A stretch of DNA of 64,000 nucleotides from Streptomyces sp. B21-105. GTDB taxonomy: Bacteria; Actinomycetota; Actinomycetes; Streptomycetales; Streptomycetaceae. Below are positions 37,334 to 47,028 of the stretch, piece after piece. The stretch covers positions 4,960,001-5,024,000 of the forward strand of contig NZ_JARUMJ010000001.1 of the NCBI RefSeq assembly GCF_036898465.1. The letters are read 5' to 3'. Position numbers and translations under genes: made by a program. The notes under the pieces are model-generated. The model ran no database searches. It was not told the DNA's origin and worked only from the letters and a program-made list of their open reading frames with translations. Position 1 is the stretch's first letter. Each line of letters starts with the position of its first letter.

Positions 37334-37549
37334 CGCACGACCGGAGCCCCGCTACACTCCCGCCACCCGGCGAAAAGACCAGGTCAGACAGCGAAGTCCT
37401 GCTGGAGTACTAACCGAACCTGTCACCCATAACTGCAGTCACCCCACCATGATCGTAACTACAGCTGCCGCGACTGTGTCGCCGGTACCCTAGGTGCGCA
37501 CTTCGAGGCAACATGATCGCGCCGTGGCGCGGAGGAGAATAGCTGCAAC

Positions 37550-39130
37550 ATGGCACCGACCACCAAAGAAGGCCAGCGGGCAGAGCTGCACAAGACGATC
37601 TGGCGTATCGCGAACGACCTGCGCGGCAGTGTCGACGGCTGGGACTTCAAGAGCTACGTGCTGGGCATGCTCTTCTACCGCTTCATCTCCGAGAACCTAA
37701 CGGCGTACATCAACCGCGGCGAACATGAAGCTGGAGATGAGTCGTTCGACTACAAGGTGCTTCCCGACGCGCAGGCCGAGTTCGCTCGTGACGAGGTGGT
37801 GGCAGAGAAGGGCTTCTACATTCTGCCGTCGGAACTGTTCGCCAATGTCCGCGAGCGCGCTGCACGGGACGAGAACCTCAACGAAACGCTCGCTCGGGTC
37901 TTCAAGAACATCGAGGGCTCGGCACTGGGAACCGACAGCGAGGACGATCTGAAGGGGCTGTTTGACGATCTTGACGTCAACAGCAACAAGCTCGGAGGAA
38001 CGGTCGCCAAGCGCAACCAGAAGCTCGTGAAGTTGCTCGACGCCATCGGCGATCTGCCGCTGGGGCGGTTTGAGGACAACTCGATCGACCTGTTCGGCGA
38101 TGCCTACGAATACCTGATGCAGATGTACGCGGCCAACGCGGGCAAGTCCGGTGGCGAGTACTACACGCCGCAGGAGGTCTCGGAACTGCTGGCGCGCATC
38201 ACGGTCGTCGGCAAGAAGCAGGTTAACAAGGTCTATGACCCGGCGGTCGGGTCGGGCTCGCTGCTGCTGAAATTCGACAAAGTGCTCGGCAAGAACAATG
38301 TCCGCCGGGGTTTCTACGGTCAGGAGATCAACCTGACCACGTACAACCTTGCCCGGATCAATATGTTCCTACACGACGTGAACTACTCCGACTTCAACCT
38401 CGCGCACGGCGACACTCTCATTGACCCGGCGCACTGGGACGATGAACCGTTCGAGGCGATCGTCTCCAACCCACCGTACTCGACCAGGTGGGAAGGTGAC
38501 GCGAACCCGCTGCTGATCAACGATGAGCGGTTTGCGCCGGCGGGCGTGCTGGCGCCGAAGTCGAAGGCCGACCTGGCCTTCACGATGCACATGCTCAGCT
38601 GGCTCGCCGTCAACGGTACGGCCGCGATCGTCGAGTTCCCTGGGGTCCTGTACCGCGGGGGTGCGGAAAAGAAGATCCGTCAGTACCTGATCGACAACAA
38701 CTACGTCGATACGGTCATCCAGATGCCTGCCGACCTGTTCTTCGGAACCACGATCGCCACGTGCATTCTAGTGCTGAAGAAGTCGAAAAACTCCAGCGAC
38801 GTACTCTTTATCGACGCCTCAGCCGAGTACAAGCGTGTTGGCAACAAGAACAAGCTGTTCGAGGAGCACCAGGCAAGGATTCTCGATGCGTTCACCGCGC
38901 GAGAGCCGGAAGATCACTTCTCCACGCTCGTCAGCATCGAGGACATTGCCGCGAACGACTACAACATCGCTGTGTCCTCTTATGTGGAGTCGGAGGACAC
39001 GCGCACGGAGGTCGACATCGTCGAGTTGAACGCCGAGATCGCCCGCATCGTGGCGCGGCAGGCAGAGCTGCGCACGTCGATCGACGCGATCGTTTCCGAT
39101 CTGGAAGCGGGGGGAAATGCGCTTGTCTAA
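37550..39130 (+). CDS. hsdM: Type I restriction-modification methyltransferase subunit HsdM
   Basis: A 526-aa N6-adenine methyltransferase. The helical N-terminus (ELHKTIWRIANDLRGSVDGWDFKSYVLGMLFYRFISENL) is followed by the SAM motif VYDPAVGSGSLLLKF and the catalytic motif IV VSNPPYS. YEYLMQMYAANAGKSGGEYYTPQEVSELL is the conserved TRD-arm region. It methylates the target together with HsdS. GC content begins to fall here relative to the element. Its last codons overlap the next gene by 14 bp. Confidence 0.96.
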   Translation: MAPTTKEGQRAELHKTIWRIANDLRGSVDGWDFKSYVLGMLFYRFISENLTAYINRGEHEAGDESFDYKVLPDAQAEFARDEVVAEKGFYILPSELFANVRERAARDENLNETLARVFKNIEGSALGTDSEDDLKGLFDDLDVNSNKLGGTVAKRNQKLVKLLDAIGDLPLGRFEDNSIDLFGDAYEYLMQMYAANAGKSGGEYYTPQEVSELLARITVVGKKQVNKVYDPAVGSGSLLLKFDKVLGKNNVRRGFYGQEINLTTYNLARINMFLHDVNYSDFNLAHGDTLIDPAHWDDEPFEAIVSNPPYSTRWEGDANPLLINDERFAPAGVLAPKSKADLAFTMHMLSWLAVNGTAAIVEFPGVLYRGGAEKKIRQYLIDNNYVDTVIQMPADLFFGTTIATCILVLKKSKNSSDVLFIDASAEYKRVGNKNKLFEEHQARILDAFTAREPEDHFSTLVSIEDIAANDYNIAVSSYVESEDTRTEVDIVELNAEIARIVARQAELRTSIDAIVSDLEAGGNALV

Positions 39131-39926
39131 ACTCCTCTCCGACGCTCCCGCTGTGGCAACTATGCAAGTGGATGGTTTTCTCGACGGCCACGTACTGAAG
39201 TGGGGTAAGCACAAAAGGATCAAGGTAGGGAAGGTCCTCCGGAACTTCCATTGTCGCGCCTGTGATGCTCAGCGAACCTTCATGTCTGGAGATGAGCTGT
39301 CATGTTTGGGCCTTGGCAACAATCAGATCAGTATCGACGCCACACTGCAGTGCATCGAGTGCCGGTCATCCGTGGAGATATGGTTCCTGATCGGCAGCAA
39401 CAGCGATATTTCCAGTTTCGCGCCGGAAGTGCGTGTCGAGCGCTACACGGAAAATCTTCGTGACCGCGCCGACAGAGTCGATAGCCATCGTGGCCCATTC
39501 TCGGATCTGGTCAAGCGAGCGCAGCTCGCGTACGAGAATCAGCTCGGTGCTGGGTCGATCATCTACCTCCGGAAGATCTTCGAGCTCGTTACGTTCGAAG
39601 TGGCCGATATCGCCAAGATTGACACAAAGAAGCCTAACGGACGAAATGCCCCTTTCTCCGTAGTATTGGAAAAGGTGAATCAAGTTCGCAACATCATTCC
39701 GCGACGTTTCTCAAGTGACGGCTATCAACTATTTCGCGAGCTCAGTGAAATTATTCATGGCGAGTCAAGCGAAGAGGAAGCGCTCCAGAAATTCAAGCCC
39801 TGTCTCCAGTTGGTCCTAGGCGTTGTTGACGAGGTTAGCCGGGACAACGAATATGCGCGAGCGATCGAAGAGCTAGGCTGGAACGTCGAGAATATTAGCG
39901 AGATCACGGGAGGAGGCGCCGCGTGA
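39117..39926 (+). CDS. DUF4145-like protein inside the hsd operon
   Basis: A 269-aa protein. The N-terminal half has two Cys pairs (FHCRACDAQRTF...LQCIECRSSVEIW) suggesting a zinc ribbon. The C-terminal half (YENQLGAGSIIYLRKIFELVTFEVADIA...LFRELSEIIHGESSEEEALQKFKPCLQLVLGVVDEV) resembles the HEPN-like DUF4145 domain often encoded within restriction operons. It overlaps hsdM by 14 bp and hsdS by 4 bp, so it is made with the restriction enzyme. Function unproven; accessory or regulatory is likely. Codon use is clearly AT-richer than in the flanks. Confidence 0.7.
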   Translation: MRLSKLLSDAPAVATMQVDGFLDGHVLKWGKHKRIKVGKVLRNFHCRACDAQRTFMSGDELSCLGLGNNQISIDATLQCIECRSSVEIWFLIGSNSDISSFAPEVRVERYTENLRDRADRVDSHRGPFSDLVKRAQLAYENQLGAGSIIYLRKIFELVTFEVADIAKIDTKKPNGRNAPFSVVLEKVNQVRNIIPRRFSSDGYQLFRELSEIIHGESSEEEALQKFKPCLQLVLGVVDEVSRDNEYARAIEELGWNVENISEITGGGAA

Positions 39927-41158
39927 GTGGCATCAGCGAAATTTCTCAGGAGTTGTCTTCCAACGGAGTCGAGTACCGCGCGCTCGGTCAAATCGGCGAG
40001 TTTATGCGCGGGCAGGGACTGCAGAAAGCGGATCTGCGCGATAAGGGCGTCCCCGCAGTGCACTACGGCCAGATCCACACCTCCTATGGCGTATGGGCGA
40101 CCGAGACAAAGTCATTTACCGACCAGGTCATCGCAGCCAAGCTTCGCCACGCGAAGCCGGGAGACCTCTTGATCGCGACAACTAGCGAGGACGACGACGC
40201 CGTTGCCAAGGCAACCGCTTGGCTTGGCAAGGTGGAGGCCGTGCTGAGCGGAGATGCTTACATTTTTCGTCATGGACTTGATCCGAAGTACGTCTCGTAC
40301 TTCTTCCAGTCGACGTTTTTCCAGAAACAGAAGCGTCGCTTTATCTCTGGGACGAAGGTCCGTCGCATCTCCGGCGATTCGCTCTCGAAGATCCTAATCC
40401 CCGTCCCGCCCCTTGAAGCGCAGCGGAAAATCGTGGGGGTTCTCGATCATTTCAGTCAGCTGGAGGCGGAACTGGAGGCGGAACTGGAGGCGGAACTGGA
40501 AGCGCGCCACCGCCAGTATCAGTACTACCGAGATAAGTTGGTGAGCGAGGCTGTCGGGGCGGAGTATACTCGCCTAGGTGACGTTGGTTCCTTTGTGCGT
40601 GGACGTCGTTTCACCAAGAACGATGTGGTCGATTCTGGAATCCCAAGTATCCATTACGGTGAGATTTATACCGAATATGGAACCTCCACTAACGAGGCCG
40701 TTAGGCAGGTCCGTGTTGAGCTTCACGATCAACTCCGGTATGCAGAGCCTGGGAGCGTAGTATTCGCCGGTGTTGGCGAAACGGTTGAAGACGTGGGTAA
40801 AGCTGTTGCGTGGCTAGGAAATGAACCAGTAGCGACACACGACGACACGTTTGTCTTTACCTCTCCGTTGAATCCTAAGTATGTCGCTTATGCAGTGCAG
40901 ACAAGGGATTTTCATCGCCAGAAGGAACGCCATGTGTCTCGGGCTAAGGTGAAGAGGCTGTCAGCGGCTGGTCTCGCCGATATCAGGATCCCAGTCCCGA
41001 ATCTGGCAGTGCAGGAGAAGATCGTTGAGACGCTCGACGATTTTGATTCTCTCGTCAGGGGCATCAGTCTCGAGCTACCTCCTGAGATCTCATTTCGCCG
41101 CAAGCAGTACGAGCACTACCGTGATCGGCTCTTGACGTTCAAAGAGGCTGCGGCATGA
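39923..41158 (+). CDS. hsdS: Type I restriction specificity subunit HsdS
   Basis: A 411-aa protein with two target-recognition domains of similar layout: YRALGQIGEFMRGQGLQKADLRDKGVPAVHYGQIHTSYG and TRLGDVGSFVRGRRFTKNDVVDSGIPSIHYGEIYTEYG. Each ends in a conserved helix (IPVPPLEAQRKIVGVLDHF; IPVPNLAVQEKIVETLDDF). The central spacer contains LEAELEAELEAELEARHRQY, encoded by exact 12-bp repeats. The two halves determine a bipartite DNA target. It overlaps both neighbours by 4 bp. Confidence 0.95.
   Translation: MSGISEISQELSSNGVEYRALGQIGEFMRGQGLQKADLRDKGVPAVHYGQIHTSYGVWATETKSFTDQVIAAKLRHAKPGDLLIATTSEDDDAVAKATAWLGKVEAVLSGDAYIFRHGLDPKYVSYFFQSTFFQKQKRRFISGTKVRRISGDSLSKILIPVPPLEAQRKIVGVLDHFSQLEAELEAELEAELEARHRQYQYYRDKLVSEAVGAEYTRLGDVGSFVRGRRFTKNDVVDSGIPSIHYGEIYTEYGTSTNEAVRQVRVELHDQLRYAEPGSVVFAGVGETVEDVGKAVAWLGNEPVATHDDTFVFTSPLNPKYVAYAVQTRDFHRQKERHVSRAKVKRLSAAGLADIRIPVPNLAVQEKIVETLDDFDSLVRGISLELPPEISFRRKQYEHYRDRLLTFKEAAA
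40460..40504 (+). repeat. 12-bp tandem repeats in the hsdS spacer
   Basis: CTGGAGGCGGAA repeats exactly at 40460, 40472 and 40484, with a fourth degenerate copy at 40496. Each unit adds four residues (LEAE) to the helix between the two recognition domains. In EcoR124 a change from two to three such repeats alters the spacing of the recognised sequence, so copy number here may set specificity. Confidence 0.85.
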
Positions 41159-44100
41159 GGGAAGCGCAGGCGCGCAAGTACGACCCGGTAGCCGTCTCGG
41201 CTGAAAGTACCGTCGTTGCTGAGTACGTCCCTGATGCCTCTGGAGCCGCGGCATACCAATCGGAGGCGGCGCTTGAGCGGGAGATGATCCGTCTGCTGGA
41301 GGCGCAGGCGTATGAGTACCTCCCGATCACATCGGAGGCGCAACTGGTCGCGAACCTGCGGACCCAGCTTGAGGCACTAAACCACGTGTCGTTCTCGGAT
41401 TCTGAGTGGGAGTCGTTCTTCTCCACCAAGATCGCCGGACAGAACGAGGGCATCGTGGAGAAGACACTACGGGTCCAGGATGACCACGTTCAGCTTCTGA
41501 AGCGTGACGATGGTTCGACGAAGAACATCACTCTCATCGACAAGAAGAACGTCCACAACAATCGTCTGCAGGTCATCAACCAGTACGAGGTTGACCGGGG
41601 CGAGGGCGGTGCAAGTTTCGCTAATCGGTACGACGTGACGGTGCTAGTCAACGGTCTGCCGATGGTGCATATCGAGCTCAAGCGTCGTGGGGTGGACATC
41701 CGTGAGGCGTTCAACCAGATCAACCGGTACCAGCGCGATAGCTTTTGGGCAGGCTCTGGGTTGTTCGAGTATGTGCAGTTGTTCGTGATAAGTAACGGCA
41801 CGCTGACGAAGTACTACTCCAACAGCACCCGCTCAAAGCACTTGAAGGACAACCAGAAAGCTGCCGGCGCGGGAAAGGGCAAGAAGTCAAGCAACTCGTT
41901 CGAGTTCACGTCGTGGTGGGCGGACGCGCAGAACAAGCCGATCGCGGAGCTGACCGCGTTCGTCAAGACGTTCTTCGCCAAGCACTCGCTGTTGAACGTG
42001 CTGACGAAGTACTGCGTGTTGACAGCCGACCGTGACCTGCTAGTGATGCGGCCGTACCAGATCGTGGCGACGGAGCGGATCTTGCGGAAGATCGAGTGCT
42101 CGACGAACCGCAGGACGCTTGGCACCGTCGAGGCGGGCGGGTACGTCTGGCACACGACCGGGTCGGGCAAGACGCTGACGTCGTTCAAGGCTGCGCAGTT
42201 GGCATCGAAGCTACCCGATGTCGCGAAAGTGTTGTTCGTCGTCGACCGCAAGGACCTCGACTACCAGACGATGCGTGAGTACGACCGCTTCGAGAAAGGC
42301 GCCGCCAACTCGAACGCGTCTACGGCGATCTTGAAGAAGCAGCTCGAGGATCCGAACGCAAGCATCATCATCACGACAATCCAGAAGCTGTCGACGTTCA
42401 TCCAGGCGAACCGGGGACACGAGGTGTTCTCGGGCCACACTGTGATCATCTTCGACGAGTGTCACCGGTCGCAGTTCGGCGACATGCACACCGACATCAC
42501 GCGAGCCTTCAAGCGGTACAACCTGTTCGGCTTCACCGGTACCCCGATCTTCCCGGTCAACTCCTCGAGCGGCGGGAACCCGCTGCTGAAGACCACTGAG
42601 CAGGCTTTCGGTGACAAGCTGCACACGTACACGATCATAGACGCGATCACGGACAGGAATGTCCTGCCGTTCCGAATTGACTACATCAACACGATCAAGG
42701 TCGGCAACCCAGACGATAAGCAGGTCTCGGCGATCGATCGGGAGCGCGCTCTGTTGGATGTGCGCCGACTCAGCGAGATCACGACGTACATCTTGGAGCA
42801 CTTCGATCAGAAGACGAAGCGGCAGACGAGCTATGAGCACGCGATTGTCGTCAATGTTGCGGAATCGACCCGGACGAGGCGCCAAGTAGAGGCGCTTCGT
42901 GAGAAGAAGCGAGTCCGCGGCTTCAACGCCCTGCTCGCCACCGCCTCAATCGAGGCAGCGCAGCGCTACTACTTGCAGTTCAAGCATCAACAGGAGGCGC
43001 TCACCCCGGATCAGCGGCTGAAGGTGGGGATCATCTTCTCCTACGGCGCGAACGAGGCCACCGATGACGGGATCCTTGACGACGAGGCGTTTGACACCGA
43101 CGCACTGAGCGGAGATGCGCGCACATTCCTGGAAGATGCAATCCGGGACTACAACGCGATGTTCGGCACCAGTTACGACACCAGCACCGACAAGTTCCAG
43201 AACTATTACAAGGATCTGTCGCAGAGAATGAAGAACCGCGAGATCGACTTGGTCATCGTGGTGAACATGTTCCTCACCGGCTTCGACGCGACAACGCTCA
43301 ACACGCTGTTCGTCGACAAGAACCTGAAGATGCATGGTTTGATTCAGGCATACTCGCGCACCAATCGGATACTCAACTCCGTCAAACGCCACGGGAATAT
43401 CGTTGTCTTCCGTGACCTTGAAGAGGAGACGAACGCGGCGCTCGAGCTGTTCGGGAACAGGGACTCCAAGGGCATCGTCATCGTGCCGTCCTACAGCGAG
43501 TACTACAGCGAGTACGTCGAGAAGGTCACCGAGCTGCTACGGACCTTCCCGCTTGGCACCCCTATCATCGGGGAGCAGGCCCAGAAGGATTTCATCAACC
43601 TTTTTGGTGCCGTATTGCGGCTGCACAACATCCTGACCGAGTTCGACGACTTCGTCGGCCAGGACCTGTTGACAGAGCGCAAGCACCAAGACTACCGCAG
43701 TGTATATCTCAACTTGTACGCCGAGTTCCGTGCGGAGACCGCCGCGGAGAAGGAACGCATCAACGAGGATGTTGTCTTCGAGATCGAGCTGGTCAAGCAG
43801 GTCGAGATCGGCGTTGACTACATCTTGTTGCTCGTTGAGAAGATGCGGGCCGAGCGTGGGGTCGGTGAGGACAGAGAGATTCGTGCCCAGATCTCGCGTG
43901 CGGTCGACGCTAGCCCGAGCCTGCGGAGCAAGCGCGACCTTGTTGAAGACTTCGTGAACTCGCTGTCTGTGCACGGTGCTGTCGATGAACAGTGGCAGGC
44001 GTACGTGGAGGCGAAGCGAGATACTGAACTCGCGGCGATCATCGAGGAGCAAAAACTCAAGCCCGAGCAGACGCGGGCGTTCATCACGGCCGCGTTCCGT

Positions 44101-44271
44101 GACGGGCAGATCCGTACGACTGGTACGGAGATTACGAAGATCCTGCCCCCCGTCTCTCGTTTCAGTCGCGATGGCGGCCACAGCGACAAGAAGAAGAGTG
44201 TGATCGAAACATTGACACAGTTCTTCGAGCGGTTCTTTGGGCTGGGCGCTGGAGGGAACGACTACCAGTAA
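41155..44271 (+). CDS. hsdR: Type I restriction endonuclease subunit HsdR
   Basis: A 1038-aa motor/nuclease subunit. The N-terminal PD-(D/E)xK nuclease has YDVTVLVNGLPMVHIELKRRG. The SF2 translocase has Walker A TTGSGKTLTSFKAAQLA (about residue 333), motif II IIFDECHRSQFGDM (DECH, about residue 433), motif III FGFTGTPIF and motif VI QAYSRTNRILN. A helical C-terminal domain binds the methylase core. Full length and uninterrupted, so the system is probably functional. ATGA overlap with hsdS. Confidence 0.96.
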   Translation: MREAQARKYDPVAVSAESTVVAEYVPDASGAAAYQSEAALEREMIRLLEAQAYEYLPITSEAQLVANLRTQLEALNHVSFSDSEWESFFSTKIAGQNEGIVEKTLRVQDDHVQLLKRDDGSTKNITLIDKKNVHNNRLQVINQYEVDRGEGGASFANRYDVTVLVNGLPMVHIELKRRGVDIREAFNQINRYQRDSFWAGSGLFEYVQLFVISNGTLTKYYSNSTRSKHLKDNQKAAGAGKGKKSSNSFEFTSWWADAQNKPIAELTAFVKTFFAKHSLLNVLTKYCVLTADRDLLVMRPYQIVATERILRKIECSTNRRTLGTVEAGGYVWHTTGSGKTLTSFKAAQLASKLPDVAKVLFVVDRKDLDYQTMREYDRFEKGAANSNASTAILKKQLEDPNASIIITTIQKLSTFIQANRGHEVFSGHTVIIFDECHRSQFGDMHTDITRAFKRYNLFGFTGTPIFPVNSSSGGNPLLKTTEQAFGDKLHTYTIIDAITDRNVLPFRIDYINTIKVGNPDDKQVSAIDRERALLDVRRLSEITTYILEHFDQKTKRQTSYEHAIVVNVAESTRTRRQVEALREKKRVRGFNALLATASIEAAQRYYLQFKHQQEALTPDQRLKVGIIFSYGANEATDDGILDDEAFDTDALSGDARTFLEDAIRDYNAMFGTSYDTSTDKFQNYYKDLSQRMKNREIDLVIVVNMFLTGFDATTLNTLFVDKNLKMHGLIQAYSRTNRILNSVKRHGNIVVFRDLEEETNAALELFGNRDSKGIVIVPSYSEYYSEYVEKVTELLRTFPLGTPIIGEQAQKDFINLFGAVLRLHNILTEFDDFVGQDLLTERKHQDYRSVYLNLYAEFRAETAAEKERINEDVVFEIELVKQVEIGVDYILLLVEKMRAERGVGEDREIRAQISRAVDASPSLRSKRDLVEDFVNSLSVHGAVDEQWQAYVEAKRDTELAAIIEEQKLKPEQTRAFITAAFRDGQIRTTGTEITKILPPVSRFSRDGGHSDKKKSVIETLTQFFERFFGLGAGGNDYQ

Positions 44272-44530
44272 CGGCTCTTTCGTCTTTGCCGAGCAGGGGC
44301 AGCAGAGCCGCGACAAGTTCATGTCCTCTGGCCAGAACGTCGCGATCAAGGGGGCAAACCGTTGGCTGAGGCATGCCTCCCCCGGCGACGTCCCGTACTG
44401 GGAGCCGCCTGGGAGCCGCCTGGGAGCCAACCCGCCAGACCACAGCACCCCGCGCCCTGACCAGGCAAAACAGCAAACCACCTGGTGCCGATCTTGATTG
44501 AACCTGATTCGGGACGAAGGGGCTGTGAGT

Positions 44531-45697
44531 TCAGGACGCCAGTTGTTGCAGGCGGCCGATGGCCTCGCGGAGAACGTCGTCCCTCTTGCAGAAGGTGAAC
44601 CGAACTTGGCTGCGGCCGGCGTCCGGGTCGTCGTAGAACACGGAGTTGGGGATGGCGACGACTCCGCACCGTTCGGGAAGCACGCGGCAGAAGGCATAGG
44701 CGTCCTTCTCCCCGAAGGGCGTGATGTCGGTGGTGATGAAGTACGTGCCCTGGGGCTGGTAGACCTCGAACCCGGCCGCGCGCAGGCCGTCGCCGAGCAG
44801 GTCGCGCTTGCGGCGGAGGTCGGCGCGGAAGTTCTCGAAGTACGAGTCCGGCAGGCGCAGTGCCTCGGCGATCGCGTACTGGAACGGCCCCGCACTGACG
44901 TACGTCAGGTACTGCTTTGCTGTCCGGACGGTGGAGACGAGGGGACCGTTCGCCGTGACCCAGCCAACCTTCCATCCGGTGAAGGAGAAGGTCTTGCCGG
45001 CCGAGCCGATGGTGACCGTGCGTTCGCGCATCCCGGGCAGGGCCGCGATGGGGCTGTGCGTGCCCTCGAAGACCAAGTGCTCGTACACCTCGTCGGTGAC
45101 GACGAGCAGGTCGTGCTCGATGGCGAGCGCGGCGATGGCGCTCTGCTCGTCGGCGGTGAGGACCATCCCGGTCGGGTTGTGAGGGGTGTTGAGGAGCAGG
45201 AGGCGGGTCTGCGGGGTGATCTTGGCGTGCAGCTCGTCGAGGTCCGGGCGGAAGGACGGGGCACGCAGGGTGAGCGGCACGCGCTTTGCGCCGGCCATCG
45301 CGATGCAGGCGGCGTAGGAGTCGTAGAAGGGCTCGAAGGCGATGACCTCGTCGTCCGGCTCCAGCAGCGCCAGCATGGTGGCGGCGATGGCCTCGGTGGC
45401 GCCGGCGGTGACCAGGACCTCGGTGTCGGGGTCGAAGGAGACGTCGTAGAAGCGCTGCTGGTGGTCGGAGATCGCGGCACGCAGTTCCGGGATGCCGGGG
45501 CCGGGCGGATACTGGTTGCCCTTGCCCTCCCGCAGGGCGCGGACTGCGGCCTCGCGGATCTCCTCGGGGCCGTCGGTGTCCGGGAAGCCCTGGCCCAGGT
45601 TGATCGCGCCCGTCGCGGTCGCCAGCGCCGACATTTCCGCGAAGATCGTCGTCCCGAGTCCGTCCAGCCTTCGGTTCAGCAGCGGCCTGGCGTTCAT
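44531..45697 (-). CDS. dapC: PLP-dependent aminotransferase, intact copy inside the element (dapC-like)
   Basis: A 388-aa class I/II aminotransferase of the DapC/KAT group: NLGQGFPDTDGPEEIREAA, the YPPGPGIPELRAAI substrate loop, NTPHNPTGMVL, the PLP lysine in SAGKTFSFTGWK, and the C-terminal VRFTFCK with the carboxylate-binding Arg. Family members act on N-succinyl-LL-diaminopimelate or related amino acids. It is a full version of the gene split between 10503 and 55175. It carries an uninterrupted att-like site at 44956. The ATG at 45697 is followed in the same layout by S and M genes upstream. Between it and hsdR (44272-44530) lie only short repeats (GGGAGCCGCCT, near 44400). Confidence 0.9.
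   Translation of the reverse strand: MNARPLLNRRLDGLGTTIFAEMSALATATGAINLGQGFPDTDGPEEIREAAVRALREGKGNQYPPGPGIPELRAAISDHQQRFYDVSFDPDTEVLVTAGATEAIAATMLALLEPDDEVIAFEPFYDSYAACIAMAGAKRVPLTLRAPSFRPDLDELHAKITPQTRLLLLNTPHNPTGMVLTADEQSAIAALAIEHDLLVVTDEVYEHLVFEGTHSPIAALPGMRERTVTIGSAGKTFSFTGWKVGWVTANGPLVSTVRTAKQYLTYVSAGPFQYAIAEALRLPDSYFENFRADLRRKRDLLGDGLRAAGFEVYQPQGTYFITTDITPFGEKDAYAFCRVLPERCGVVAIPNSVFYDDPDAGRSQVRFTFCKRDDVLREAIGRLQQLAS
44956..44963. other. Intact attB-like core in the element's own aminotransferase
   Basis: TGACCCAG in the context CGCCGTGACCCAGCCAACCT. The right side of this context (CAGCC.ACCTTCCATCCGGT) is the same as at the right junction. It is thus an apparently recombination-competent, unoccupied target lying inside the element. 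Confidence 0.5.
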
Positions 45698-45750
45698 GTC
45701 TCCACCGTTCTCACGCGGATGCTTGTCGGTTCTCCGGGGACCATCCTGAC

Positions 45751-47028
45751 TCATTGCCGGTCATACCCCCGTGGTGAGGGGGCCGCAGTGGGGCGAGGAG
45801 CAGGAGCGCCCTGCTCTTCCGGCTCGGTTGTCGGTTCTCGGAGGACGCCGGCCTTCGCTGAGATGTCGCGCAGTAGTGCGTCCCGCAGAGTGTGCAGCGT
45901 TGTGATCTTGGCGACCACGAGTCGCGCCGCGGCATGCAGGGGCTCGGCCGTCGCGTGGAAGTCGGTGCGCGTGAACCGGTCCGGCCAGGTGACCTCCAGG
46001 CGCTTGAGGGCGCCGGCGGAGATTTCCCGGCCGTTCTGGCCCTGCGCAAGCCGTGCGATGTCGCTGCTCCTGCTCCTGAGTTCGTGGAGCAGCCACCAAC
46101 CGTCTTCTTCGTCATTAGGTCGTACGGCAACGACGCCTCTGAGAGGTGTTGCTGGTCGGCTCGGCACGGCGATGTGCGCGCCGTCGGAACGGGTGCTCAG
46201 CATTAAGGTGCCGGGCGGATGCACCTCGACGTTGTTCGCAGGACTGCTCAGGCGGAACCTCTGGACGTGGGGCACGGGGAGGTCGTAGAGATCTTTAGGG
46301 GCCACTACATCGGTTACGTCGGTGGTGGGTTCTGCGGGCAACGGGGGAAGCGAGCGTTCAGAACCTTTGCCCGTCTTCGGTTTGGCGACATTCGCAAGCG
46401 ATCGTGTCTCCCAGGGCGGAATCGTCGACGCCCAGTCGTCATGGAGGGCGTCCGCCAGTTCCACCGCCTTGCGGGCGGTCTCCTGATAGAGGGCGGTCAT
46501 CTCCTCGATGAGGCCGAACGTCTGGTGGTACGCATTGATTACGTCTGCCGGAGGAAGCGGAAACGGCATGCGGTGGAGGGTGTCGAGGCTGACGGTGGGC
46601 TCGACGTGTGCCGTCACGTCCTCGTCGATGCGAGCCTTCGCCGTGGGTGTCTGTAGCCAGATACGCAGCCACCGCACTATGTGCGGTTCAGCGCGGATGA
46701 TGCCGATCGACCTGGTCGCTGTACATCCTGCGTGCTCGGCGGTGACTAGTGCGGAGTCGCCCACCCGTCGGACGAGTACGACGGCCAGGTCGCCCTCCCT
46801 GAGGGTTGCCCGGCTGGGCGGGGAATCACCCGGCCGACACTCGTTGGCCCTGGGCGCGAGGATTCTGCCGTTCTGGACGAACGTCGAGCTGACGACTCCT
46901 GCAGTCTGCTCGGCGGTCGCGTCGTCGAGGAAACCGGAGGTGGTGTAGATGCGGGGCCGCTCGATCTTGATGGAAGTCGTCCTCCAAGCCGCCCCATCCG
47001 AGGCGACCTGGTGCGCATTGGCTTCCAT
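45751..47028 (-). CDS. Type I-like specificity (S) subunit
   Basis: A 425-aa HsdS-like protein. The first recognition-domain-like half ends with LHRMPFPLPPADVINAYHQTFGLIEEMTALYQETARKAVELADALHDDW, the typical conserved spacer helix. The second half (WETRSLANVAKPKTG...GTLMLSTRS...DGWWLLHELRSRSSDIARLAQGQNGREISAGALKRLEVTWPD) ends with another coil. The ATG overlaps the methylase stop (TGATG). Its last about 120 codons recur as a relic at 55189-55605 beside the broken aminotransferase. No restriction subunit is adjacent. Confidence 0.8.
   Translation of the reverse strand: MEANAHQVASDGAAWRTTSIKIERPRIYTTSGFLDDATAEQTAGVVSSTFVQNGRILAPRANECRPGDSPPSRATLREGDLAVVLVRRVGDSALVTAEHAGCTATRSIGIIRAEPHIVRWLRIWLQTPTAKARIDEDVTAHVEPTVSLDTLHRMPFPLPPADVINAYHQTFGLIEEMTALYQETARKAVELADALHDDWASTIPPWETRSLANVAKPKTGKGSERSLPPLPAEPTTDVTDVVAPKDLYDLPVPHVQRFRLSSPANNVEVHPPGTLMLSTRSDGAHIAVPSRPATPLRGVVAVRPNDEEDGWWLLHELRSRSSDIARLAQGQNGREISAGALKRLEVTWPDRFTRTDFHATAEPLHAAARLVVAKITTLHTLRDALLRDISAKAGVLREPTTEPEEQGAPAPRPTAAPSPRGYDRQ

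Noticed and set aside
40460..40504. CRISPR array
   Set aside because: The repeats here, like those at 13509 and 57324, are short and contiguous or phased, with no spacers of the right size; no cas genes occur in the window.
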